From Welwitschia mirabilis (lineage: Eukaryota; Gnetophyta; Gnetopsida; Welwitschiales): a stretch of 22,441 bases of DNA. Shown here in pieces: positions 1 through 8,959 of the stretch. The stretch covers positions 241,697,224 through 241,719,664 of the forward strand of contig JBOZIK010000001.1 in the NCBI GenBank assembly GCA_051453625.1, read 5' to 3'. Position numbers and translations under genes: made by a program. The notes under the pieces are model-generated. The model was not told where the DNA came from, did no database searches, and saw only the letters and a list, made by a program, of their open reading frames with translations. Each line of letters opens with the position of its first letter. Within the stretch, counting starts at the first letter, position 1.

Positions 1-164
1 TTTCTGTTCTTATATCGATTTGTGTCAAATTTGATACTTACTTTTAGTAGTGAAATCTTACGATTTACCATCTCAATAATCAATCAATGTTTCAAAAAAA
101 AAAAAAGGAATTCAAGTCAATTGATAAAATATCGTTATCATGCACAAAAAAAAAGAGAGACAGA

Positions 165-188
165 GAAAAGAAAAGAAAAGAAAAAAAA
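165..188. repeat. AAAAG microsatellite and A-rich tract
   Basis: Three to four consecutive AAAAG units run into a pure A tract, following a GAGAGACAGAG stretch. It is a simple repeat. The short reading frame running through it (22-210, Lys/Arg-rich at its end) is a composition artefact. Confidence 0.8.
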
Positions 189-192
189 TAAA

Positions 193-368
193 AATCATGA
201 TGTTCTATGACAAGCACACTGGGGTAAATATTCCCAAGAGGGGCCTTTGGCAGTGTGATATGGTAGCTGTGGGAACTCCATCAGGGCATCAGTTGGTCAT
301 GATCTAGCTTTGTCTTAAGGATCCTTATGCCTTTAGCAGTGATTGCACTCCTCTCATCATGGTAGATG
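193..368 (-). pseudogene. Unidentified coding-like fragment (possible gene relic)
   Basis: This stretch is clearly richer in GC than its surroundings. Read on the minus strand from 368 to 193 it stays open for about 58 codons with one in-frame stop near 277. The amino-acid mix looks protein-like: an AKGIRILKTKLDHDQLM segment precedes the stop and a LPKAPLGNIYPSVLVIE segment follows it. I do not recognise the family. It could be a decayed exon of a host gene or of a retroelement. The plus strand of the same stretch reads poorly. No start codon, splice signal or promoter can be tied to it, so the call rests on composition and openness only. Confidence 0.25.
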
Positions 369-380
369 GTGATTTTTAAA

Positions 381-1944
381 AATTCCATTGACTTGATTTT
401 CCATAACTTTGAAGCAATAACTTCATGAGCATCTAGAACATATTGATTATTGGTTAGTAAGTCATCAAGATCTTATTTACTATCACAACTGGTGATTGGA
501 TTAAGTAATAGTCCTAACATTACATTGATACTCCACCAAATAACTATAGATATTGTTATAATCACTGTCCTAGTCACATGATACTCTGTGTCATTTAATA
601 TTGAATCATCGTTAGTGATATCGAATAATTTTTATGACTTGTACCAATATATGTTGCTAGTGTGACATTTAGAAATGTTTAACCAATCTTCTTCATGTTT
701 CTGTTTGTCCATTTTTACTTAGTCTTTTCCTATCATTCATAATTGACTATCTTGGAGTCATCCCTCGCATTTACTCTAAATTTATTCGAGACTCTCCCCA
801 CCTTTTAAGTTAATTCATTACTTTAGTACTCAAACCTCTTTTGTCAATGCTGTTCCTTAATTGTTGAATCTTATTTCTCTTAACTCTCCAGTTTCATTAC
901 TTCTTACCTCTCATAGAATCAGTTTCATTCATTTTAACTTTAGGCAATCATACATTTCTCTTGGTCATTGTCATTCATCGCTTTATTCACAATCTCCATT
1001 ATTATCCATGATGCATTTGTTAATTCTTTTACATGCACATCTAAATTTTATTTGCATTATATTTTCATCACTTGCTCAAATCATCTTTCATAATCTCAAA
1101 TTTGCACCTTTATACTGAAATGACATGCTTGTGCAAAGTCTTTGGTTAAAGTCCATGTCCAATTTTATTATGTTTTTGATATAAGATTCATTTCTTTACC
1201 TTATGTCAAAAAGGGGTCAAACTGTATATAAATATTTTTATCCTTTTTTTAAGAAGCATGAATTCTTAAAATTCATAGAAGATTCCAAAACTAGGGGTAT
1301 GTCAAATACATTGGCTATTACATTAGAATACATCTATCATTGTAAAGGTCACTTAAGCATCCCATAAGGGACACTTCCTCAATAGCAATATAGTAGAATC
1401 TTACAACTATTGAAAAGAAAGGAAATGCAATAGATTTACTGCGAAAAAAAGAATGGTATAAATACTTATGTATTAAGGCTTACTAAACAATGGATCAACT
1501 ACATCTCTAGTCTTTAATTTTAATTTAGGATTGATAAAATGGGAAATGAAACAACAAATATGATGGCATTAAGACTGATCTAGGATATACTCAATACCTT
1601 ATAAGTATGGAAAAGTGAATAACTATTTACAAATCATTCTAATTAATACTTGTTCATTGTCCATTAGTTTCCTTACTATGGCTAAAAATCAATTAGAAAT
1701 AGATAGTAACATAAACACTGACTGCATCGAAAGCCGATATCGTGAGAGTAAATCCTTTCATTTAAAAGTAAGAGAAAGAGATGAATATAAAATGCTAAGT
1801 TTCCCTAAACTTGATAAGTTCAAATTGTTGCTCACATGGCACTATGTGTCATGTCATGCCTCATTTCTGCTTTTCCATACCCTTTAAAGTACATGTAGAC
1901 TTGTTGTAGCACTCTGAAGCTTAAGAAGCATTTGTACTGAAACA
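381..1944. other. AT-rich intergenic DNA, no recognised gene
   Basis: I see no credible gene here. About 680-1120 is pyrimidine-rich on the plus strand, which explains the open but feature-poor frame at 861-1118 (Leu/Ser/His-rich). The frame at 1615-1887 is likewise unsupported by any motif. Old, unrecognisable retroelement sequence is the most likely content, given the copia fragment that follows. Confidence 0.6.
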
Positions 1945-2210
1945 AGATAAAACTAATGAGGTAGAAAATGTCAATTAAAAGGCAATCAAAGAATACATTG
2001 ACGGTGATAGAATACCTGCTAATGATTTCCCCTCAAAAATAATTGGTGGAGCAATAACAGATGTGAATACATCAATACGTAAGCCAATGCTAGACTTCAT
2101 GTGATAAGTAGAGATTGCAGAGTCAATAATTAGCTACTGCCTCAAATCTTTTTTTTATGTCTTTAATAATCTTTAATATCTTTCAACTTAAAATGTAATC
2201 ATTTATATTC
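1945..2210 (+). pseudogene. Ty1/copia polyprotein fragment (integrase-RT linker)
   Basis: The frame beginning near 1945 reads DKTNEVENVN, a stop, then AIKEYIDGDRIPANDFPSK, followed by IIGGAITDVNTSIRKPML, with further stops. The arrangement R-I-P-x-N-x-P-x-x-x-I-I-G-x-x-x-x-x-V-x-T-x-x-x matches the conserved linker between integrase and reverse transcriptase in plant copia polyproteins (the region usually read as HP-x-x-x-IIGD-x-x-x-GV-x-TR). A following CLKSFFMSLI segment fits the next conserved block, which leads to the IEP motif. No long frame survives, and neither the integrase core nor the catalytic RT is seen next to it. It is a fragment of an old element in the same orientation as the larger remnant at 5.7 kb, but it need not belong to it. 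Confidence 0.55.
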
Positions 2211-3185
2211 TTTTCTATTGGAAAATAGCTTCCATTTTAAAATTTTGATGTATACAGCCAAAATATTTTTCGACCTTCAGTTGAAATTACAACCGGTCCC
2301 TCAAAATTGATAACTCAAGAAAGATTAGAGATAACCCAGCGAAGGTGCTTGAATGTAAGAACTAAGTTCACAAAATTTTGGTCAAACAACCTTATGAAGA
2401 TTGGACTTTGTATCATAGGCCATACTATTTTGCTCTTTTTCTATAGTTGACGCTGACAGAAATTTCATTACAAAACCAGTGAAAGGTTCAAGCCTTCTAC
2501 TCCAATTATGTTAGGTTTTAGTGTTTTTGTTTTGGAATAAGGAGATAGACTGTTTCATCTGTTCTTTCATCTTTTGAGAAAATGTTACAGCAATTGTTGC
2601 CTAACCTGACCAAGCCCTGTGAATGAACCATATGCCTTTGAATTTACATATTGAACTATCTATTAAAGATTATTTACTTCCAAACAAACTTGCATTTTTC
2701 TCGATTTCATTGTCTGTAGATGGTAGGTCTTAATCTATACCTGTATGAATTTTGATCCTTTATTTAACTTTGAACTAGCAAATTCCATTATTGCCTAAGC
2801 TTAATAAAAGGTACTTTCTTCAGTATAAATGCTAATGAAGTAGCAAGAGCAGTAGTGTCAACGTTTACGATTGTAGCATATGTTCTATTGTTGAACATTA
2901 TAGACATTGACTACTCTGTTATAGAGTATTGCGAGCTAAGATAGCTTCCATTTCACTTGCTATGGAAATCCTAGTTCGGACCTATTCAAAACATACCTCT
3001 TCATGATTTTAAGAAAACTTTACATTACTTCTTTTAAGCTTGTATCTACAGGAATCATGTGGTTCTCTCGTCACAAGAATATATTAAAGGCTTTGAGTAT
3101 CTTTGCTTATTTTGTTAGACACAGCCGTTACCAAATCGCACAAGACAGATGCTTATGTTTTAAAGCAAAATCTGGGGTGAATTTG
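2211..3185. other. AT-rich DNA, no recognised gene
   Basis: Nothing identifiable was found. A moderately open plus-strand stretch after 2270 could continue the decayed copia polyprotein, but no RT motif can be placed. The 61-codon frame at 3003-3188 has no recognisable feature. Confidence 0.5.
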
Positions 3186-3197
3186 TGATATCAGAAG
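3186..3197 (+). other. Possible decayed retrotransposon primer-binding site
   Basis: TGATATCAGAAG matches 9 of the 12 bases of the usual plant initiator-Met-tRNA primer-binding site TGGTATCAGAGC. Two of the three differences are G-to-A. It lies just before the purine-rich block, where a retroelement leader would begin. A 5' LTR end could not be defined upstream, so this may be chance. Confidence 0.25.
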
Positions 3198-3198
3198 A

Positions 3199-4440
3199 AG
3201 ATTGTAGAGGACATTATGATGGAGGCATCTAATTTCTTCCTCTAGAATGGAGACGATCAAGGAGGAACTTGATTTTCGATAAAAAAGACACAACAGAGGA
3301 GCAGATGAGCATGAGAAAAGGGTGCATCAACAACAAAACAGCCCATAAAAATGATCAGATAGAAGACGCATCATCATGGAACAACACAGGGGAAGACACT
3401 AGAGAAGCATAATAGCACAAAAAAAAGATAGTGCATCATAAGGAGGGAACACCAGAAAATGGCATTGAATGAGATGCAATGTACAAGGAGTGGCAAATAT
3501 CAGAGAGAACACCAGAGAACCATTAGAAGAAAGAATGACCATCAGAGATCAAAAACGAGGGTCATTCACAGAGCCATAAGGAGGACAACATTGTGTTAAA
3601 GACACACCAGCAAATAAAGAGAAGAATACTCAAAAAACGCTAGTAGCAACGAATGGCATCAGAGCACAAACAGGGAAGGGACGATGACAGGATTGAATAA
3701 TTGATCAAGTACAAAATGCAAATGCATTGCAAAAACACTAGAAAAGGGAGAACGCATGTCACAGAAAAGAAGAAGACATCAGAATGAGCGACAGTGAACA
3801 ATAAGAGAAAAACCCAAAATTAAAGGACAAACAGCAAAAAATAGGACCCAAGAAGGAGCACCAAAATGCCCGAACGGCATTGCAAAAGGGGAGACAGAAC
3901 ACCAGAGTAGAGACAAATGTAATAAACTATAAGGAAAACACCCTATAACAAAGAAAATAGAGAGGAGGGATTGAGGTAGATCAGAAGACGAAATGCGCAT
4001 CACAGATCGGCAGCACAGACGACGCACAAGAGGAAGAGGAAGGCAGATTGCAACATGCAGGAGGAACGCTATCATAGTAAAAATGATAGAACATAGATAC
4101 AAAGCAGATTGACATCAAAAACGACAACAGAGAATTGCAGGGAGGAAAAGGACATAGCGCAGACATCAAAGTGCAGAAGAGCATAATGCATCAGCAAAGG
4201 TATATCAAGAGATCATCAAAATGCAATGAACCAAAATGGCAGAAGTGCGAAACATACTAGATGAGCATGCAGAAGGCACCAGAGATTAAAAAGAGGAACG
4301 TACATCATAGCAGATATAGAAGAGGAACTATAACAGAGGGTGGTAACGATTATCAGAGGCAAAACAACATAGCAACACTAGCGATAGAGGAGAAGAGGGC
4401 CATTAGACTCAACAATCAAGGAAGACACCATTAGATCTTG
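3199..4440 (+). repeat. 1.2-kb purine-rich, T-poor block with recurring CAGAG words
   Basis: The plus strand is dominated by A and G and is very poor in T; for example, 3841-3900 has only four T in 60 bases. The composition starts near 3200 and ends abruptly near 4440, where a T-rich run follows. The word [A/C]CAGA recurs throughout, as in CATCAGAG, ACCAGAG and ATCAGAG near 3493, 3506, 3541, 3660, 3777, 3901, 4278 and 4345. This suggests a degenerate repeat of irregular period. The minus-strand frames at 3779-4102 and 3981-4184 follow from the composition and are not convincing genes. A retroelement leader or a decayed low-complexity array are possible explanations; no function is claimed. 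Confidence 0.6.
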
Positions 4441-5700
4441 ATCAGGTTCTTTTATTATTTTCTTTTTCTTGAGTTGAGATTTGAATTCATTACCTAGCCT
4501 AGGAATGTTAAAAAAAAATCACCATAGAAGTACTTAAATGTAAAGCTGTTAAATTTTTTTAATTTAAATAGGTTATTTCATTTTTTTAATAAAAAATATG
4601 AATACATGACTCAAAGATTATACTAAACACCTTTATTGATACTGCTTTTAAAAGGTTATAGGAAAATACTTTCTCAAAAAAAAAGATAATAAAATAAAAA
4701 AAAGGAGAACTTGTTAGAATAGGGATAGATTTTTATTTTTACTTTGATATTTGCACTTTCTTACTTTCTCTAATCTCTACTTTAATGAGTGTCTTGAATC
4801 AAAGTTTTTTTTTTTGGAAATTTATCGAGATGATTATGCATTGCTATGAGACTTCGATGCAGTAAAATATACAAAAACGTCGACATATCTTAATATGTTT
4901 AAATTTCATTTTGCACAAAAAAAATTATGATCATGATTACAAATTCGATGTTGTGAAAAATATCATAATAGTTTTGGTGCTAGAAAGAGGGCTAGATACA
5001 ATTCAAACATCGTTAGACAAAATCCGAAAATTAATATTATGTTGTAAAAAATTTTGTAATAAATCATGAAAATTTAGGGTTATGAAAAGGAATTCTTGAC
5101 ACATGATCATACATTTCTCTAGGATCATGATAAAGGAGCTATTTATTAAAATTGATAGAAATTATATGGGAATCTATTACTTATCAACACATAAAGTTAA
5201 TTGATTAAACACCAACTTCTATACTTTGAGGGACATCTTCTACTTCAAAAATGATCTAAAGTTCCTTAACCTCATAACTCAGATGAATAGTTTACACTAT
5301 GAGAAAGGATGATGAGATAATTAATTAAACAAATGTAGGACATCAAAATAAAGGTAGTAGAGATTGATTCATTAAAATAAGTTGGCATTCATTATGTCGA
5401 CTTTATCCACTATTGTTTGGAATAATCCTCTTGTGTAGTAATATTATGTTGCTATAGAAAGTAATTGAATAACATGACTTTTGATATACTTAGTAAGGAT
5501 CTCATGTTCACTGAAGCTCTATTTAACTTCATTAGATCTTCTTTCTCTAATGTCACATACAATGTTTCTTATTCTTGAAGCCCTCCTCATCGCAATAAAT
5601 GATTTGCTAGCAAATCCCATCTACAAAAGGAATCGCATCATGATAAGAATCAGGCTCTTAAAAAATAGTAAAATAAGAAGTCTACTTAGACTTAGTAAAA
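4441..5700. other. AT-rich DNA, possible unrecognisable gag region
   Basis: No gene can be supported. From its position just upstream of a copia zinc knuckle in the same orientation, the second half could hold the decayed gag N-terminal part, but no gag motif is legible. The frame at 5481-5783 is out of frame with the zinc knuckle and is a shadow. Confidence 0.45.
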
Positions 5701-5728
5701 TAAGAATCAATTTTAGAATACTACCACT

Positions 5729-6073
5729 CCTAAGAAGAACAAATATCAGTGCTCATAATGTAGAAGACAAGGCCATATTATGAACTTAAATAGGATTTCT
5801 TAGGATAAGATAAAGTCTACATCTAAAATAAATGTAGTAACTAAATAATATGATTCCATTAATGATGTTAAAAATTTTGAAATAAACTTATTGTTTGAAA
5901 GTTTTCATTTTATTGATATTAGTGAGCACATACCTTATGATAAGATATGAAGTCTTAACATAGGTGCAATTCGTCACACAAATTCTCCACATGCTTATTT
6001 TGATAACTTTTTTAAAGCACCAAGTCATGTTTATTTGGCACATAAACATCAGTTTTTATGGAAGGCTATGGTT
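5729..6073 (+). pseudogene. Relic of copia gag zinc knuckle and aspartic protease
   Basis: From 5729 the frame gives KYQCS, a stop, then CRRQGHIM. That is a C-x2-C-x4-H-x4-C zinc knuckle whose last Cys is replaced by Asn. In the same frame, 5957-5977 reads NIGAIRH, which aligns with the protease active site usually written DSGA-x-x-H, so the catalytic Asp and Ser are changed to Asn and Ile. It is followed by TNSPHAYFDNF and APSHVYLA, typical of the strand after the active site. The frame closes at 6073. The knuckle binds nucleic acid in Gag and the protease cleaves the polyprotein in a live element; neither can work here. Confidence 0.7.
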
Positions 6074-6344
6074 TGATTAGCCTTAACTTGATATCACTCT
6101 AATTATAAGCTATTTAACATGTTCTATATTTTCCTTCTTTGAGGTTACATCTTCTATTGCTTTCCACTCTAGTATTAGAAGATTACTTTGTTTTCATGAT
6201 AGAGCACTTAGTGGATATTTATAATGGTAATCAATAATTGGTCATTAAAGGATACATATATATAAATCTTACTTGTTTTATGATTATCACAAAATACGAG
6301 AGATTGCCTGCATAGTTTCATAAGATAAGATTTCTCTTGCACTA

Positions 6345-7150
6345 CTATGGCATGCTCAACTAGGACATCCTACTCCTCGTACAATGAATATAATGCATGA
6401 TAATGATCACTAGCTTATTCTATCCATTACATAGGATTTTCTTTAGTTTGAAGCATGTATTATGGGTAATGCAACTAGATAACAGTTTGCACCAAGTAAA
6501 TGGCATGCTAGTTGAAAGCTTTTGCTTATTCACTATGATTTATGTGGATCTATGATAATTTCTACTCTTAATGAATTTTATTGCTTTATCTGTTTTATTG
6601 ATGAATATTCTAAAATGCCTTAGGCATACATCATTAAAACCAAATAAAAAGCTTTGGATATTTTTAGAAAGTTTAAAACTAAAGTGGAAAAGTAAGTTGA
6701 CTATTGAACTAAAAATTTCCACTAAGTTAATAATGATGAATATATATATGTTGAGTCTAAGGACTTTCTTACTTTTGAATAGATTCAACATCTAAAGACC
6801 TACCAATGAAAACCATAATAAAATGGCATTACTAGTTGATGTAATTGTATTATCATGCATATGGCATGTTCCATGATGTATCTAGTAGTTCTAAGACCTA
6901 TTTTTGGGGTAAAGTAGTAACCGATTAGTACATTTTAATAATCATATTGGTCAATATTTTGAAAAAGGAGAAGCTGAAGTTAAATCATTTTATGTTTTTA
7001 ATTTCAAATACTACATCCATATTCCAAGTGAACACCATGACAAATTTGGAGCACATGCTTGCATTGGCATCTTTATGGGATACCTAGCCAACTAAAAGGA
7101 TTATAATGTGATCTTCTACAACATTATAAGATCATTATTTCTCATGATAT
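6345..7150 (+). pseudogene. Relic of copia integrase
   Basis: LWHAQLGHPTP at 6345 is the GAG-pre-integrase signature. CIMGNATR (6456) corresponds to the second zinc-ligand pair region. HYDLCGSM (6531) holds the first catalytic Asp at 6537-6539, and FIDEYSKM follows. The second catalytic block, usually TDNGGEY, survives as NNDEYIYVESKDFLTF in a shifted frame around 6728. Further on come a QNG-like block near 6818, KTYFWGKVVT near 6893 and the C-terminal HIPSEHHDKF / ACIGIFMGYL near 7017-7095. Stops interrupt all parts. In a functional element this enzyme would insert the cDNA into the host chromosome. Confidence 0.8.
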
Positions 7151-7539
7151 CATTGTTATAGAGACTTTAAACTATGATTTTTAGCTTGATTCTTTGAATT
7201 TTTATCCTTTCTATGACATAGTATCATGCTTAATGTCCTATGGTTAAGGAGGGAGATGTGACCACTAGTAATTCTTTAATTCCTTTTGTTGGTAAATCTA
7301 CTTTGTAACCTATAAAAATTAAACAATTTTATACTCCTAGTACATTTAATCATGGTTATAGTAGCAATTTAATAAGTTTTCTAAGTAAAGAAGCTAATAC
7401 TGCTAGAGATGACATCAACATACTTGACTATAATCTACTCTCTAATATGTTTGTGATAATAAAGAGGATAAAACTAGAATCAAACATGGATCATATACAA
7501 TGCATGATAATAATGAGGATAAAATTTACTTAATCATTA

Positions 7540-7780
7540 TTGGTAGACCAACTTCTTTAAAAGATATCATTTGACATAATCAATGTGTCCAAGCCATGAA
7601 ATAAGAATACTATATGCTTGTAGAAAATGGTACATGGGAGTTGGCACATGAAATTAACTTATACAACATAAAGTTATTAGTCTAGTATATCATCTAACCA
7701 TAGAACCAACAACTCATATCCAAATAAAAGTACTTGATTAAGAGAAGTTTGAGAACTTATAATCCAAAATTTGATTAATA
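7540..7780 (+). pseudogene. Relic of copia reverse transcriptase, N-terminal block only
   Basis: The frame from 7542 reads GRPTSLKDII, a stop, then QAMK, a stop, then EYYMLVENGTWEL. This is the conserved start of copia RT (x-E-A-x, AM-x-x-E-x-x-x-L-x-x-N-x-TWEL). After 7660 the similarity fades, and none of the catalytic DVKTAFL or YVDD blocks follow on this strand, so the rest of RT and RNase H were deleted or have decayed beyond reading. Confidence 0.65.
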
Positions 7781-7874
7781 ATAAGTTAATTTAAAATCAT
7801 TTTTCTTGTACATTATTAGCTTCATTTAACTTTTGAATCTCTGATTGGAATCACTCTTGATCTGACTACCATGG

Positions 7875-7989
7875 GATGTGGAGTATGATTCCAGCCTTAT
7901 ATTATGGGATGTGTAGTATATTTTTTAATCTAGTATTATAAGATGTGTAATGCAAATAATATTTCTATCTATTATAAGATGTGTAGCAT
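7875..7989 (+). repeat. Four-copy degenerate repeat, period 33-36 bp
   Basis: Four spaced copies of a motif near ATTATRRGATGTGTAGYAT are present. The GATGTG cores start at 7875, 7908, 7942 and 7978. The last three copies are the most alike. The array lies between the truncated RT relic and an LTR-like junction, so it may be a retroelement internal or LTR-proximal repeat. Confidence 0.7.
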
Positions 7990-8010
7990 TAAATTAACTT
8001 CTTCTTTAAC

Positions 8011-8040
8011 AAAGTAGTTATCTCACATGATAACTACTTT
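8011..8040. repeat. Perfect 12-bp inverted repeat with 6-nt loop
   Basis: AAAGTAGTTATC (8011-8022) and its exact reverse complement GATAACTACTTT (8029-8040) flank the loop TCACAT. A perfect stem stands out among so much decayed sequence. It follows the four-copy GATGTG array directly. Confidence 0.85.
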
Positions 8041-8125
8041 AAGGAGGTTTTATGATAGGCTGCATTCCCAAGTTTTTCTTTTGGGTACTCTGGTTATCTT
8101 TTGGAAGAGAGTGTATTCCCTCATT

Positions 8126-8240
8126 GAGGGGGAATTGCTGAGATATATATGCACACCATGGTCATATGCCTGGGGGGACATGAAAACCTAGTAATACCCT
8201 AATGGTATGCTTGCCTTTATAATTAAGCTCTTAATAAGAA
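8126..8240 (+). mobile_element. Possible polypurine tract and truncated 3' LTR start
   Basis: TTGAGGGGGAATTGCTGAG at 8124-8142 resembles the usual copia junction, in which a G-rich polypurine tract is followed by an LTR beginning TG. Here the TG would be at 8136-8137. It sits downstream of the plus-strand polyprotein relic, as a 3' LTR should. The putative LTR is cut off by the minus-strand copia that becomes recognisable near 8285. No matching 5' LTR was found, so the assignment is tentative. Confidence 0.35.
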
Positions 8241-8284
8241 ATGGAGAATATTTTGGTAAACTAAAGATTTGATTTTTGAAAAAT

Positions 8285-8660
8285 CTTGCTCATGTTTCTT
8301 TTTACTTTGTTTTCTAATACAAACTCCATGTAAATTTTTTCATAGAATATGATTGATATTTTGACATTAATTTATTGTAATATCTAATCGTTAAGAGTAT
8401 TCAAATGCATTCTCACCGAATATGTTTTCATTTTGGACATGGATGAAAAATTCCCTATGTAATACATTGTATTTCTAACTATATCATTTTTCCATGGTAT
8501 GAATCTTTTATTTGGATGGAATTCCATTAATGTTTAATCTTGTAATAGAATAATACTTTAATCTTGTGATATTTTATCAATTACTTAGTTTAGATATTAT
8601 TTTTCCTACTTTTATTTTAGTTATGAAATCATATTCATTAACCATGGCTTGTGGTACTTT
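8285..8660 (-). pseudogene. Relic of copia reverse transcriptase
   Basis: On the minus strand, AMVNEYDFITKIKV (8650-8605) matches the AM-x-x-EYDS-x-x-KN-x-x-W block that opens copia RT. TYSVRMHLNTL then leads to INVKISII, the relic of the M-D-V-K-T-A-F-L catalytic motif A, in which the metal-binding Asp has become Asn (codon at 8366-8368). IYMEFVLENK matches the E-x-Y-M-x-Q-P-x-G-F region behind it. Motifs beyond this (SLYGLKQ, YVDD) are absent because the similarity stops near 8285. The enzyme cannot be functional. Confidence 0.7.
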
Positions 8661-8959
8661 TAGATAAATATGCAAAATTTTCACTAATTTTAATTTCTTA
8701 ATCTTTTTGATTTGTATAATATCATATGTAATATCTAAATCCCATTGATCTATTAGTTTTCTTCAATTTTTTTCTTATCATGATATGACATATAATGATA
8801 TCTTGGGTTATGAGGTTCTTTTTCCTTCATTTGGTGTAATTTTTAATGAGTTTATTTTTTTTCACTTTTTACTAGATTCTTATTACATGAATATAGTATT
8901 TCTATAAGATTATATTTTGGAATTACTTCATTAGTTTATTTTTTTATCTTATGAATTTC

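Larger units (their letters stand above)
5700..7780 (+). mobile_element. Decayed Ty1/copia retrotransposon, gag to start of RT
   Basis: Motifs occur in the order expected of a plant Ty1/copia polyprotein: gag CCHC knuckle (about 5744-5790), aspartic protease region (about 5957-6070), GAG-pre-integrase LWH-x-x-LGHP (6345-6371), integrase core (6456 to about 6920), integrase C-terminal part (about 6985-7150) and the RT N-terminal TWEL block (7632-7643). The order gag-PR-IN-RT distinguishes copia from gypsy. Many stops and at least two frame changes (frame 2 to 3 to 1 to 3) make it non-autonomous. Most of RT and RNase H are missing, and no pair of LTRs could be matched. The spacing from knuckle to LWH (about 600 bases) fits an undeleted ancestor in that part. 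The element converges on a minus-strand copia at 8.24-9.9 kb. Confidence 0.85.

Noticed and set aside
861-1118. 85-codon plus-strand frame rich in Leu, Ser and His
   Set aside because: Pyrimidine-rich composition accounts for it. There is no motif, no promoter-like context and no homologous pattern.
3779-4184. Minus-strand frames of 107 and 67 codons with hydrophobic, Cys/Ser/Leu-rich products
   Set aside because: Explained by the purine-rich plus strand, which yields pyrimidine-rich (Ser/Leu/Phe/Cys) codons on the minus strand. The two frames overlap and show no family motif.
6540-6795. Frames of 74 (plus) and 83 (minus) codons
   Set aside because: Both overlap the integrase relic, whose true frame is the one giving HYDLCG and FIDEYSKM. 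These are other-frame shadows.
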